Shown here: one piece after another, positions 24,206-33,899 of the stretch | How the letters are laid out: each line of letters opens with the position of its first letter | Numbering within the stretch: the first letter of the stretch is position 1 | Source of the DNA: an uncultured Acidiphilium sp. | GTDB lineage: Bacteria > Bacillota > Clostridia > Christensenellales > Borkfalkiaceae | Assembly (NCBI GenBank): GCA_902495325.1 | Contig: CABUWK010000019.1 | Coordinates: 1 to 38,039 of the forward strand | Direction of reading: 5' to 3' | Length of the DNA stretch: 38,039 nt | Made by a program: the position numbers and the translations under genes | Notes under the pieces: generated by a model | The model's database searches: none | Told to the model about the DNA's origin: nothing | What the model saw: only the letters and a program-made list of their open reading frames with translations

Positions 24206-27200
24206 ATGAAAAAACTGTTGGTCTTTGTCCTGTCCGCCGTCATGGCGGTGTGCATGTGCGGTTTTGCCGTAACGGCATTCGCGGAAAGCGATCCCGTTGC
24301 GCTCGGACTGCCTGCCGTGCTCGGTGCGGACGAAAACTACTTTACGGCGGAGGTTTCCCCCTCGCTGTATACGGAAGAAGGAGTGATCGAATACGACATC
24401 GCGAACGCGCCTCTCTCTTCCGTTGTGCTGTCGGACGGAAGCAAGACGGCTTCGGTCACGCATTTCCGCAACGAACCCGCCATGGGTCGCATGAAGTTTT
24501 ACGATACGAACGGCTTCATGAACTTCAAAACGGCGGCGAAAGGTTCAACGATCACATTCAAAGCGAACGCGACTTTTACCGATCGGGGAACGACTTATAC
24601 CTTCGGCGATAAAGACGTCGTATACGAGTGCGACGGCAACGGCGGCTGGACGAAGAAAGCCGCGGAAAAGGTGACCCTTTCTCCCGTCGCGATCTCTGCG
24701 GACGAAAACATGTTCCGCCTTACGGTTTCCCCGTCTTTGTATGCGGCGGAAGGGGTAAGCGAGTATGACATTCCGGGCGCGCCGCTCTCTTCCGTTGTTC
24801 TGTCGGACGGGAGCAAAACGGCTTCAATCACGCACTTCCGCAACGAACCTGCCATGGGCTGTATGAAGTTTTACGATACGAACGCCTTCATGAATTTCAA
24901 AACGGCGGCGAAAGGCGCGACGATCACCCTGAAAGGAAACACGACTTTCGTCGATCACGACGCCGTTTACACGTTCGGCGAAGAAGATATCGTTTTCGTA
25001 TGCGACGGCAACGGCGTATGGACGAAACAGACGGCGGAAGAACCCGAAGATGAGCTCTGGACGACGGATGTTTTATCCGACGGCACGCTGAACGTTCCTT
25101 CTTACGAAGGGAATTCCGTAAAGTTCGACGGCGATAAAATTTCCGTCAATCTTTCCAAGGCGACCGCTGCGAATACGGACGCTTACGATATTTCCGCTTC
25201 CTTCAACCGCATTTACAAAGGGGATTTTACCCTTTCTTTCCGCTTTTCCTATCTTTCCCCCGATCACACGGGCGACAGATTCTTCATTTTCTCCGCGGGG
25301 GATTATTCCTTCCTTTATTGCCCCTATTGGGGTGACGGCGACGCCTCTCTTCTTGCCGGCACGAATTACAGTTCCGACGGCGCGGGGCGCATCGCGAAGA
25401 CGAATCCCGGTTCGGAATTTACCGTAAAATTCGTCCGCAACGGCGACGTGCTTTCCCTGTTTATCGACGGAGAGCTCCTCGGCAGCGCAAGCGGCATCAC
25501 CGCGGAAAAAACGCAGTTTACGATGAAGGCGCGCAGGGTGATCTGCGAACTTTCCGGGATCAGGGGCAGCGGCGACGTCGCGACTCCGGTAAAACCGTGG
25601 ACGAGCGAAGATTTCGCCGCTTCCGCGATCGACGTTCCCGAGTTTGAAAACAACTCCGTTTCCACCGCGAACGACAAACTGACTTTCGATCTTTCCGCCA
25701 ATGCGGGCGCGACCGATTTCACGAAAGAGGCGACCGTTTCTTTCGATAAAGAATACGCGGGCGATTTCGCGATCGAATATACCCTGAATTACCTTTCGGT
25801 TTCGAACACGGGCGTGCGCTATCTCATGTTTACGATCGGCGATTCTTACGCGCTGATGTATTGTCCTTACAATGCGGACGTTCAGCTCCTTCAGAGCACG
25901 ACTTACGATACGAAGAGGGTCGCTTCGATGTCCTTCTCCGCAAACGAAGGAACATTCCGCGTGGTGAGAAGCGGCAACAAACTTTCCTTTTACGTGAACG
26001 GGAACAAGCTCGGCGATACGCAGACTTATTCCGGCGAGACGGCGAAATTCGGTTTCAAAGCGCACAGAGTGACCGCAGACATCTCCGATTTCAAGGCGGA
26101 AGGGACAGTGAAGGAAGAACCGGTCATTCCCGTCGATCCCGACGCGGGCAAGACCTTCGTGAACTGGGGCACCGCCGATTTTGCCGATTCCGAAAAGGAT
26201 ATCCCGGAGTACGACGGCAACTATGTCGCGGCGGAAGACGATAAACTCACGATTTCTCTTTCCAAAAACACGGCGGCGGATTCCGCCGGTTACGATTCCT
26301 CCGTTACCTTCGGTAAGGTTTACGAAGGAGACTTTACGCTCGAATTTACCCTGACCTATCTGTCCGTCGATCACACGGGGCTCAGATACGTCATGTTCAC
26401 GGCGGGCGGTTACGGCATCGCGTATTGCCCTTACTGCGAAAAGATCCATTTCTATCGCGGGGAAGAGTATCACGGCGACGGGCTGATCGAGGAGCCGGAA
26501 TTCAAGGGCGTTACGCAGTTCCGTTTCCGCATCGTGGCGGAAAACGGCAAACTGAACGTAAAGGTGAACGACACGGCGTTTACCGAACAGGATTATACCG
26601 AAACGGAAACGGTTTTCGGCTTTAAGGCGCGCAGAACGATCTCCGGAATTTCCGACTGGAAGATCGCCGGCAGCGTGAAAACGGCGGGCAACGCCGTCTC
26701 GACGGATGTGTTCCGCTTCGTTGCGGCAACAGGTGCGGAAACGCCGACGTTCGCGATCAACCGCAATCTCGGTTCCGTCGCGTTCGCTACGGAAAACGCC
26801 GATCTTTCCGCGGTGAAATATCTTTCGGCAAACGGGCAGAAGGTTTCCGTTACGAGCGTGAACTATTCCGTTTCCGCCGCGGGCGACATGATGCCGTCTC
26901 TTCTCTTCCTCACGTCCGCAAAACCTGCCGTCGGCGATAAGATCACGGTGAACGCAGGCTTCTCCTTCACGGCGAACGGCGAAAAGATCTCCACGGCGAA
27001 AACTTACGTGGCGGAATATACGGCAAACGGCTGGACGGGTTTGTATGCGACCGCCGGCGAAACGATCTCGGTTGCCGCGGGCACGGTAACGGTCGGAACG
27101 CATACTTCGTCCGACGCTCTCGTGATCGACTTCGGTCTCATGGGCGTGAAGGGAGCTTCCTCTTATTTCGACGACGCGACTTCCGGCTGGCATCAGTACG

Positions 27201-30016
27201 ATCACACGAAAGCCGATCTCCGCGTTTACGAGAAATTCGCCGCGACCGCGATCTTCGTGCGCGACGGAAAGCGCATTCCGACGAGATACGTCCTGTCACA
27301 GGGGAAATTCGCCTTTGCCGGGATCTCCGGATTCCGTGCGGGAGACGGCATTATCCTTCTTAAGGGGCTTACCGTTTACGAGATGAACGAGGCGAATTAT
27401 AACGACGATATGGGCATGGTCCGTCTCGACGAGAGCTATGCGCCCGTGTTCGTTCTCGGCGAAAACCTGATCTACCGCTATGACGGCACGAACTTCGTGA
27501 AGGCTCCGGCGGCGACGAGCGCGTCGATCGTCAACGAAGAAGAACTTCTTTCTCTCCGTGCGGGAACGACCGCAAAGATCCTCTGGAGCGTGAACGAAGG
27601 CGCCGTCGATTACCCGAAATTCTATTCGGATAACGAAAACGTCGCTACCGTCGACGGAGAAGGCAACGTGTCCGCTCTTACGCAGGGCGAGGTGACCTTT
27701 ACGCTCGCGTTTGCGGAGATCACGAAAACGATCACCGTTACCGTCGGCGCGGAACCCGCGAAAACGGGAATACGCTTCGAACTTGCAACGAGCGCGCAGA
27801 GAGACGGCAAGTCTTACTTCGTCGCCTACGTCGGCGAAACGCTCGATCTCGACCGTCTGGTTGCCAATCTCTCCGCGTACTGGATCATGGAAGGCGGCGT
27901 TGCCGGAACGGAATTTGCCGTGACGAAAGACATGATTGACGCCGGCATGTTCGACAATTCCCGCGCGGGAGAAACGAAAGTCGTTTTAAACAGCGGAGAA
28001 TTTTCGGTCGACGTTCCCGTTTATGTGTATGAAGTCGTCACGACGGACGACGTTCAGCCTTCCCGTCTCGTATCCTTCGGCAGCGCGGTGGACGTATACT
28101 TTATCGATTCCGTCGGCGGAAGCGAAACTTCGGACGTGAGATCGTTCAACATCATCGAAAATCCTCTTTACGGTATCCCGACCGATATCGTTACCCTCCG
28201 GAAAGCCGCGCTGGACGGCGCCGGGGAATACGCTCTTCATTCCGTCGGGCAGGTATCGAACCTTCAGTGCATCCTCTTCTTCAACGAATTCGATATGTCG
28301 GCAAAGGGTTCGATCCCGGTCGGAACGGTGCTTTCCTTCAATAAAAACTTCCGCTTCTGGCGTTATACGGATGAAACGTGGATCGCCGCCTATAAGTTCA
28401 AAAACGACGTATCTTACGTATGGACGGGCACGGAATGGACCTGGTTCGAAGCGGACGCGAGAGAGGTTACCGTTCCCGAGACTTCTCTCACGCTGCCTGT
28501 CGGGGCGGAATATGCGCCCGCCTATAACGTGCTGCCCGAAAACAGTTATTATGTTCCTTCTCTCGAATCTTCCGAGCCTTCGGTCGCAACGATCGAAAAC
28601 GGAAAGATCAGAACGGTCGGCGAGGGCAGCGCGACGATTTCTCTGAAATTCGGTTCCCGCAGATGCACGATCGCGCTTACCGTCGTGAAAAAGGAAATCG
28701 TCGGCGTAAAACTTGCGGACGAAAGAGTGTATAATCTCTCCGTCGGCGGCGCGCTCGACCTTTCGAAAATTTCCGTTTACGCCGATTACGGAGACGGCAT
28801 TTACGGCGAAGCGATCGCTCTTACGGACGACAACGCGTCTTACGAGCTCGACAGTTCCGCCGCCGGCAAACAGACGATCTCGATGACCGTTTACGTGGGC
28901 GATAAGCCGTTTAAGCTTGAAATTTCCGTTGCCGTATGGAACGTGGAGGAGGTGTATCCCGACAACATCGCCTGCTATGACGATGCCGGCTGGTTCATGG
29001 GAACCACGATCGGAATTTTCTTCCAGAAAACGTTCGGCAACATGGCAAACGTCTATCCGTACGATCTGCCGGGAGACGAAGGCAGGTTTATGACCGACTA
29101 CGTGACCTATACCCGTGCGGGCGAAACGGTAGAATGCGACTCTCAGGCATATCTCACGTATATCTTTACGGTCACGCCGAAAATCGGCGGCAAGGCGATC
29201 GAAACGTATCTCGTCGGCGATACGATCACGCTGAAAAAGGGCATGGGCTTCTATAAGTGGTTCGGCGAAACGGACGCCAATAACGTGCCGCAGGGTGCGG
29301 GCGATTACGTGAAAGTGGGCGAACTGAAATACGACATGACCTTTACGTATAACGAAAACAAAAAATTCTTCCTCGAGATCCCCGTTGCGGACGCGAAAGT
29401 GCTCGAGGAGACCGTGTCCGTCGGTATGGGCGAGACCCATGCGACGAACGTCGCGGCGATCCCGTCTTACTGCTCGAATGCGGAATGGTTCTTCGCGGTT
29501 TCCGATCCTTCGGTGGCTTCGGTCAGCGCGCAGGGGCTTATCAAGGGGCTTAAGATCGGCACGACCACGGTCACGGCGACGCTGAAGACGATCGCGGGAG
29601 ATACGGTGAAGGAATTGACGTACACCGTTTCCGTGACCGACTCCGTTTCCGGGATCCTCATTACGTCGGAGAAAGCGGTGGAACTGACGAAAGGCGAAAA
29701 ATTCGATTTTGCCTCCGTGAAAGAACGTTTCGGCGTGAAAGCGGTCGTTCTGATGGTGTCCGGGGCGACGGGCAAAGAAGTCGATCTGTCCGGCGCGAGG
29801 ATCACGGGATACGATCCCGATCAGACGGGCGAACAAACGGTGACCTTCCGTATTACCGTTGACGGAAAATCGGTGACCGGCGAATTGAAAGTGACGGTGA
29901 AAGAAGAAAAGAAAGGTTGTTCCGGGTCGGCGGGTTCCGGCGGGCTCTTCCTTCTCGCGCTTCTTCCCATCGCCGTTCTTTCGGTGAAAAAGAAAGGAGA
30001 AACTTATGCGGATTAA
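24206..30016 (+). CDS. Giant repeat-rich surface protein with Cys-type CTERM anchor
   Basis: The 1936-residue secreted protein has a signal peptide ending AFA (near residue 26). Two 124-residue repeats follow (about 34-157 and 158-281, more than 80 percent alike, sharing LSDGSKTAS and HFRNEPAMG). Then come three lectin-like (LamG-type) repeats of about 180 residues (starting near 290, 475 and 665), a Big_2 Ig-like domain (about 1128-1182, DNENVATVDGEGNVSALTQG), and a C-terminal region of about 720 residues closely related to the protein at 33889-36291, with further Big_2-like units. It ends with a Gly-Cys-Ser-Gly tag (Cys 1905), a hydrophobic segment and KKK. No catalytic motif is seen, so glycan binding or scaffolding at the cell surface is likely. 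A strong SD (GGAGG) precedes the ATG. Confidence 0.85.
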   Translation: MKKLLVFVLSAVMAVCMCGFAVTAFAESDPVALGLPAVLGADENYFTAEVSPSLYTEEGVIEYDIANAPLSSVVLSDGSKTASVTHFRNEPAMGRMKFYDTNGFMNFKTAAKGSTITFKANATFTDRGTTYTFGDKDVVYECDGNGGWTKKAAEKVTLSPVAISADENMFRLTVSPSLYAAEGVSEYDIPGAPLSSVVLSDGSKTASITHFRNEPAMGCMKFYDTNAFMNFKTAAKGATITLKGNTTFVDHDAVYTFGEEDIVFVCDGNGVWTKQTAEEPEDELWTTDVLSDGTLNVPSYEGNSVKFDGDKISVNLSKATAANTDAYDISASFNRIYKGDFTLSFRFSYLSPDHTGDRFFIFSAGDYSFLYCPYWGDGDASLLAGTNYSSDGAGRIAKTNPGSEFTVKFVRNGDVLSLFIDGELLGSASGITAEKTQFTMKARRVICELSGIRGSGDVATPVKPWTSEDFAASAIDVPEFENNSVSTANDKLTFDLSANAGATDFTKEATVSFDKEYAGDFAIEYTLNYLSVSNTGVRYLMFTIGDSYALMYCPYNADVQLLQSTTYDTKRVASMSFSANEGTFRVVRSGNKLSFYVNGNKLGDTQTYSGETAKFGFKAHRVTADISDFKAEGTVKEEPVIPVDPDAGKTFVNWGTADFADSEKDIPEYDGNYVAAEDDKLTISLSKNTAADSAGYDSSVTFGKVYEGDFTLEFTLTYLSVDHTGLRYVMFTAGGYGIAYCPYCEKIHFYRGEEYHGDGLIEEPEFKGVTQFRFRIVAENGKLNVKVNDTAFTEQDYTETETVFGFKARRTISGISDWKIAGSVKTAGNAVSTDVFRFVAATGAETPTFAINRNLGSVAFATENADLSAVKYLSANGQKVSVTSVNYSVSAAGDMMPSLLFLTSAKPAVGDKITVNAGFSFTANGEKISTAKTYVAEYTANGWTGLYATAGETISVAAGTVTVGTHTSSDALVIDFGLMGVKGASSYFDDATSGWHQYDHTKADLRVYEKFAATAIFVRDGKRIPTRYVLSQGKFAFAGISGFRAGDGIILLKGLTVYEMNEANYNDDMGMVRLDESYAPVFVLGENLIYRYDGTNFVKAPAATSASIVNEEELLSLRAGTTAKILWSVNEGAVDYPKFYSDNENVATVDGEGNVSALTQGEVTFTLAFAEITKTITVTVGAEPAKTGIRFELATSAQRDGKSYFVAYVGETLDLDRLVANLSAYWIMEGGVAGTEFAVTKDMIDAGMFDNSRAGETKVVLNSGEFSVDVPVYVYEVVTTDDVQPSRLVSFGSAVDVYFIDSVGGSETSDVRSFNIIENPLYGIPTDIVTLRKAALDGAGEYALHSVGQVSNLQCILFFNEFDMSAKGSIPVGTVLSFNKNFRFWRYTDETWIAAYKFKNDVSYVWTGTEWTWFEADAREVTVPETSLTLPVGAEYAPAYNVLPENSYYVPSLESSEPSVATIENGKIRTVGEGSATISLKFGSRRCTIALTVVKKEIVGVKLADERVYNLSVGGALDLSKISVYADYGDGIYGEAIALTDDNASYELDSSAAGKQTISMTVYVGDKPFKLEISVAVWNVEEVYPDNIACYDDAGWFMGTTIGIFFQKTFGNMANVYPYDLPGDEGRFMTDYVTYTRAGETVECDSQAYLTYIFTVTPKIGGKAIETYLVGDTITLKKGMGFYKWFGETDANNVPQGAGDYVKVGELKYDMTFTYNENKKFFLEIPVADAKVLEETVSVGMGETHATNVAAIPSYCSNAEWFFAVSDPSVASVSAQGLIKGLKIGTTTVTATLKTIAGDTVKELTYTVSVTDSVSGILITSEKAVELTKGEKFDFASVKERFGVKAVVLMVSGATGKEVDLSGARITGYDPDQTGEQTVTFRITVDGKSVTGELKVTVKEEKKGCSGSAGSGGLFLLALLPIAVLSVKKKGETYAD

Positions 30017-33000
30017 CAAGTGTGCGGCGATCGGAAAGAGAAAAAAAGCGACAGCGATTTTCTTCCTGTTAGCCGTGCTTGCGACAGCGTGTTTCGGAAG
30101 CATATTCCTGAAAGCGTCCGCGGCGGACGTTTTCGCGGGGTGGTCGACTTCCGGATGGACGATCTCCGAGGAGGGCGGCGTTGCCGTCCTCCTCGGAAAC
30201 TCTTTGGCAAGTTTAAACGTTTTGTCTTCCGACGAAAAAGTGAATGCGGACGGCATTTCGTTTGACGTATACATCGATTCCGTTTCCGGCGGGAACGACG
30301 GCAACATCGGCGCCGCCTACCGCTGTACGAGCGGATATCAGTATTTCTTCGAATATAACGCGATTTCGAAAACGGCAAAGATCCGCAGGATCGGCGAAAA
30401 CGGCACGGACGTAACCGTGTCGGAAACCGTTTCCTGTTCTCTTTCCGAAAAGAAATGGTATTCGATGAGAATGACGTTTGCGAAAGACGATCTGAAATGG
30501 TATCTGAACGGAAAGGAGATCCTTTCCTCTTCGAATACTTACGACGATACCTTTTCGATGGGATCGTGCTATATCCAGGGATATTTCGTCTGTCCGAAAC
30601 TGAAAAACGTGAAGATCGAACGGACGGAAGGCTCTGCGCTCAACGACAGGGAATTCGATTTCGAATTTACTTCTCCCTCGTCAGTCACCCCGTTCCGGGC
30701 GGAAAAAGGAGAGGTTTCCTATGAAAACGGCTGTCTGAAATACACGCTGAAAGGGGAGAACGGCGCGCTGATCTCTCCCGAACTTTACGTTGCGTGCGGC
30801 AACCGCTACAGCGCCCGTATCAGCATCCGTAACACGGTATTCGTCCGCATGAGAAACGCGACTTCCGCTTCCGCGATGAAAGTGTATTTCAGAACGAACG
30901 AAACGGAAACATTTACCGAAGAACTTTCGCGTACCTTCGATCTCGTGAAGGATGACGCTGATTTTACTTCCTATTATTTCAACCTTTCCGCGCTTACCGG
31001 ATCGAAAGGGTATATCACGGAGCTGAAATTCGTGCCCGTCGGCGCGGAGAGCGGGGAGATCGATATCGATGCGATCACCTTCGAGCGGGAAAAGGAATTT
31101 TACGATTACGCCGGTACGGTGGAGTCCTGCACCGCGGACGATTCCGTCGTGACGATCCGCGGAACGCTTACCGATCGCTACGCGGGCAAAAGCGTGAAGA
31201 TCTATGAGATCTATCCCGAAAACTATACGGAATCGACGGAAGGACTTACCCCCGTCGCGCGCGTTCGTTCGAACGGCAACACGTTTACGGCGACCCTTCC
31301 TTTCCGCAAAGGCAACATTACCCGCCTTTCATCTCTTTTCCTGGCGGTCGTTTCGGGGGAAGAGGGCAATGTGAAGATCGCCGATCGCTTCTCGATCGAA
31401 AATTACCGCGATTTCACCGAAAATCCCTATGAGTTTTCCTTGCCGTCTCTTACGGTAGACGTCACTTCCCCCGAATTCGGGGCGAAGGGAGACGCCTTCA
31501 CGAACGACAACGCGGCGATCCAGAAAGCCGTGGATTACGTTTCCTCGAAAGGGGGCGGAAAGGTCGTGATCCCCGGAGACGATTCCTATTACGGCAGAAG
31601 ATACGTCGCCACGAACATAAAGATGAGAAACAACGTGGAACTGCATATCGAAAAAGGCGCCGTGATCTGGCAGTCTCCCCGGACGGAAGATTACGATTAC
31701 GACGTCGCGATCGGTCACGACGTGTATATCCCCGGGGTCAACTGGACGACGGCATGTTCCTGTCATAACCTTCCCCTCATTCAGGGGGACTCGGTGAAAA
31801 ACGTGAAGATCACGGGCGAAGGGACCCTTCGCTGTGTGGATACCGGGGGAGACAATCTCGATACGCTGAGCGGCGTTTCCATCTGGCGCGGTTGCGCGGG
31901 CAGGATACATATCATTCCGATCGGGTTCTGGAACTGCGAAAACGTGGAGATACGGGATATCACCCTGCGCAGAACGAATAACTACCACGTCAATATGCGT
32001 ACGTGCAGAAATATTTACATCGCGAACGTTACGCTGAGGGAAGTCACCTGCGCCGGCGGCGACGGTTTTTCCGCGACGGTCGGCACGAAGAATATGATCC
32101 TCGACAGATGTTTCTGCTTCATCAACGACGACGCCGTTACCATCTGTTCCACCTATAACGATCCCCGCGGACAGGTTTCCCCCTGGTGGAGCCCCAATCC
32201 CGGAGGAGATAACTGTATCGATAATCTCGTGGTAAAACACTGCAATTTCTACGGCGGGCACGGCATTACCTTCATTACCTGGGGTACGGACGCTCCCGAT
32301 CTTTCGTTGCAGGAGATCAAAAACGTGGAAGTGTACGACTGCGCGCTGAACGGCACGGCGGGGTCCGTCGGAAGCTGGGCGGACAACCCCTATTACGGCG
32401 GCGAGTACGACGGTTCCGAAGTCGACGATTATTCTCCCGTCAAACAGGTCCGCATCCACGATAACGAATACCGCGGCAAAGCGACGATCGATTCCATCAA
32501 AGCGACCGATTTTATTTCCGACTGCGGCATCCGCAGCGCGGGCGATTTCCGGAACGGTACTTTCGACCGCGAAGGGGGCAAAGGCGGCTGGATCAGCGGC
32601 TTTTCGAATTGGTCCTGTGAGGGCGAAAACGCGAAATTCTCCGTCGTCCGCGGAGACGACGGCTATGCCGGAAAAATTTCCGGGGAAGGAAAACTCTGGC
32701 AGGGGCTTTACCTCGGCACGGGCGAACACACTTTCTCGGTCGACATAAAAGTTCTGTCCGGGAAAGCGAAACTCTTTGCGACGGACGCCGTTACGGGAGA
32801 GACGATCGCCGAAAAAACGGCGGAACAGAACGGCAGAAACACGCTCACGTTCTCTCTCACTACGGGCAGAACCCTCTGGATCGGCGTGGAGCAGACGGAA
32901 GAGGGAGACGTCCTGATCGACAATGCTTCCGTCGGCGGAGAAGCCCCCGTATATGCCCGTTATTTCGAAGAAACGTTCGAAACGCTCGATGCGGTCACCT

Positions 33001-33899
33001 TCGATTATTCCGCATGGGAGCTGTCGGAAGAAAACGGAAACCGTTATATCTCCATGCTTTCGGGCGGCGGAACGGGGTTCACCGATTTCGGCTACGATTA
33101 CGCCGCGGCGGACGTCCGCTTCAATATCCGCATCACGAACGTCGTATCTTCGCTTGACGGGAACGTCAGCATCGCTTTTGCCCGTCTCGATTCCGATACG
33201 CAATATTATCTCGAATACAACACCGTCGGGAAATATGCCCGCATCCGTAAATTTGACCGCGGCGCGTCTGCCGTTCTGCAGACGACGAGCCTTTCCCTGG
33301 AGAAAAACGTGTGGTACACCTTCGGGCTTCGCTTCGGTAACGGCGGCTATGAATTTTACGTCGACGGCGAAAAGATCTTCTCCGGTACGGACGATTCTCC
33401 TCTGGCGGAAGGAAAACTGATGATCGTTACCTATAACACGGCGATCGATCTCGACAACGTGACCGTCGGGGAATACGAAACGGTGAACGTGAACGAAAAA
33501 ACGTCCGTCGTTCCCGAAAAGAAGAAATACGTTCTGTCGTTCGACGTCGGCGGCGGAGACGTTCAGCCCGCGGCGCAGGAACTCGCAAGCGGCGACAAGC
33601 CGACGGAGATCCCCGTGCCCGCGAAGAAGGGATATATTTTCGAAGGGTGGAAAACGGATGACGGAGAAAACTATGATCCCTCTTCGTTCGTTATGCCCGC
33701 CCGCAACGTGAAACTCACGGCTGTGTGGCGCAAAGCGGACGGCGAAAGCGAAGACGTTTCGCAAAGCGGATCTTCTTCTCCGGACGGATCCGCTTCCGGA
33801 AAAGGATGTAAAGGCGGAGCGAACGGAGTCGCGGGGCTTTCCCTTCTCGCGGCGGTCGGCTTCGCTCTTGCGGAAAGGAGAAAACGGTATGATCGGTAA
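30006..33899 (+). CDS. Surface GH28-like pectinase with lectin-like domains and Cys-type CTERM
   Basis: The 1297-residue product has a basic N-terminus plus hydrophobic signal. An N-terminal LamG/concanavalin-like domain lies at about 40-205. A right-handed beta-helix (about 490-850) begins FGAKGDAFTNDNAAIQKAVD, the classic start of GH28/pectate-lyase-like enzymes. Acid residues sit in GGDGFSA (Asp 686) and INDDAVTI (Asp 708/709), followed by GGHGITF (His 752), matching the GH28 Asp, Asp-Asp and GHG pattern, but the usual N-T-D triplet is altered. A second lectin-like domain (about 990-1160), an InlB-type B repeat (GYIFEGWKTD, PARNVKLTAVW) and a Gly-Cys-Lys-Gly CTERM (Cys 1268) follow. It probably cleaves galacturonan or rhamnogalacturonan at the surface. 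It overlaps the previous gene by 11 bp. Confidence 0.85.
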   Translation: MRINKCAAIGKRKKATAIFFLLAVLATACFGSIFLKASAADVFAGWSTSGWTISEEGGVAVLLGNSLASLNVLSSDEKVNADGISFDVYIDSVSGGNDGNIGAAYRCTSGYQYFFEYNAISKTAKIRRIGENGTDVTVSETVSCSLSEKKWYSMRMTFAKDDLKWYLNGKEILSSSNTYDDTFSMGSCYIQGYFVCPKLKNVKIERTEGSALNDREFDFEFTSPSSVTPFRAEKGEVSYENGCLKYTLKGENGALISPELYVACGNRYSARISIRNTVFVRMRNATSASAMKVYFRTNETETFTEELSRTFDLVKDDADFTSYYFNLSALTGSKGYITELKFVPVGAESGEIDIDAITFEREKEFYDYAGTVESCTADDSVVTIRGTLTDRYAGKSVKIYEIYPENYTESTEGLTPVARVRSNGNTFTATLPFRKGNITRLSSLFLAVVSGEEGNVKIADRFSIENYRDFTENPYEFSLPSLTVDVTSPEFGAKGDAFTNDNAAIQKAVDYVSSKGGGKVVIPGDDSYYGRRYVATNIKMRNNVELHIEKGAVIWQSPRTEDYDYDVAIGHDVYIPGVNWTTACSCHNLPLIQGDSVKNVKITGEGTLRCVDTGGDNLDTLSGVSIWRGCAGRIHIIPIGFWNCENVEIRDITLRRTNNYHVNMRTCRNIYIANVTLREVTCAGGDGFSATVGTKNMILDRCFCFINDDAVTICSTYNDPRGQVSPWWSPNPGGDNCIDNLVVKHCNFYGGHGITFITWGTDAPDLSLQEIKNVEVYDCALNGTAGSVGSWADNPYYGGEYDGSEVDDYSPVKQVRIHDNEYRGKATIDSIKATDFISDCGIRSAGDFRNGTFDREGGKGGWISGFSNWSCEGENAKFSVVRGDDGYAGKISGEGKLWQGLYLGTGEHTFSVDIKVLSGKAKLFATDAVTGETIAEKTAEQNGRNTLTFSLTTGRTLWIGVEQTEEGDVLIDNASVGGEAPVYARYFEETFETLDAVTFDYSAWELSEENGNRYISMLSGGGTGFTDFGYDYAAADVRFNIRITNVVSSLDGNVSIAFARLDSDTQYYLEYNTVGKYARIRKFDRGASAVLQTTSLSLEKNVWYTFGLRFGNGGYEFYVDGEKIFSGTDDSPLAEGKLMIVTYNTAIDLDNVTVGEYETVNVNEKTSVVPEKKKYVLSFDVGGGDVQPAAQELASGDKPTEIPVPAKKGYIFEGWKTDDGENYDPSSFVMPARNVKLTAVWRKADGESEDVSQSGSSSPDGSASGKGCKGGANGVAGLSLLAAVGFALAERRKRYDR

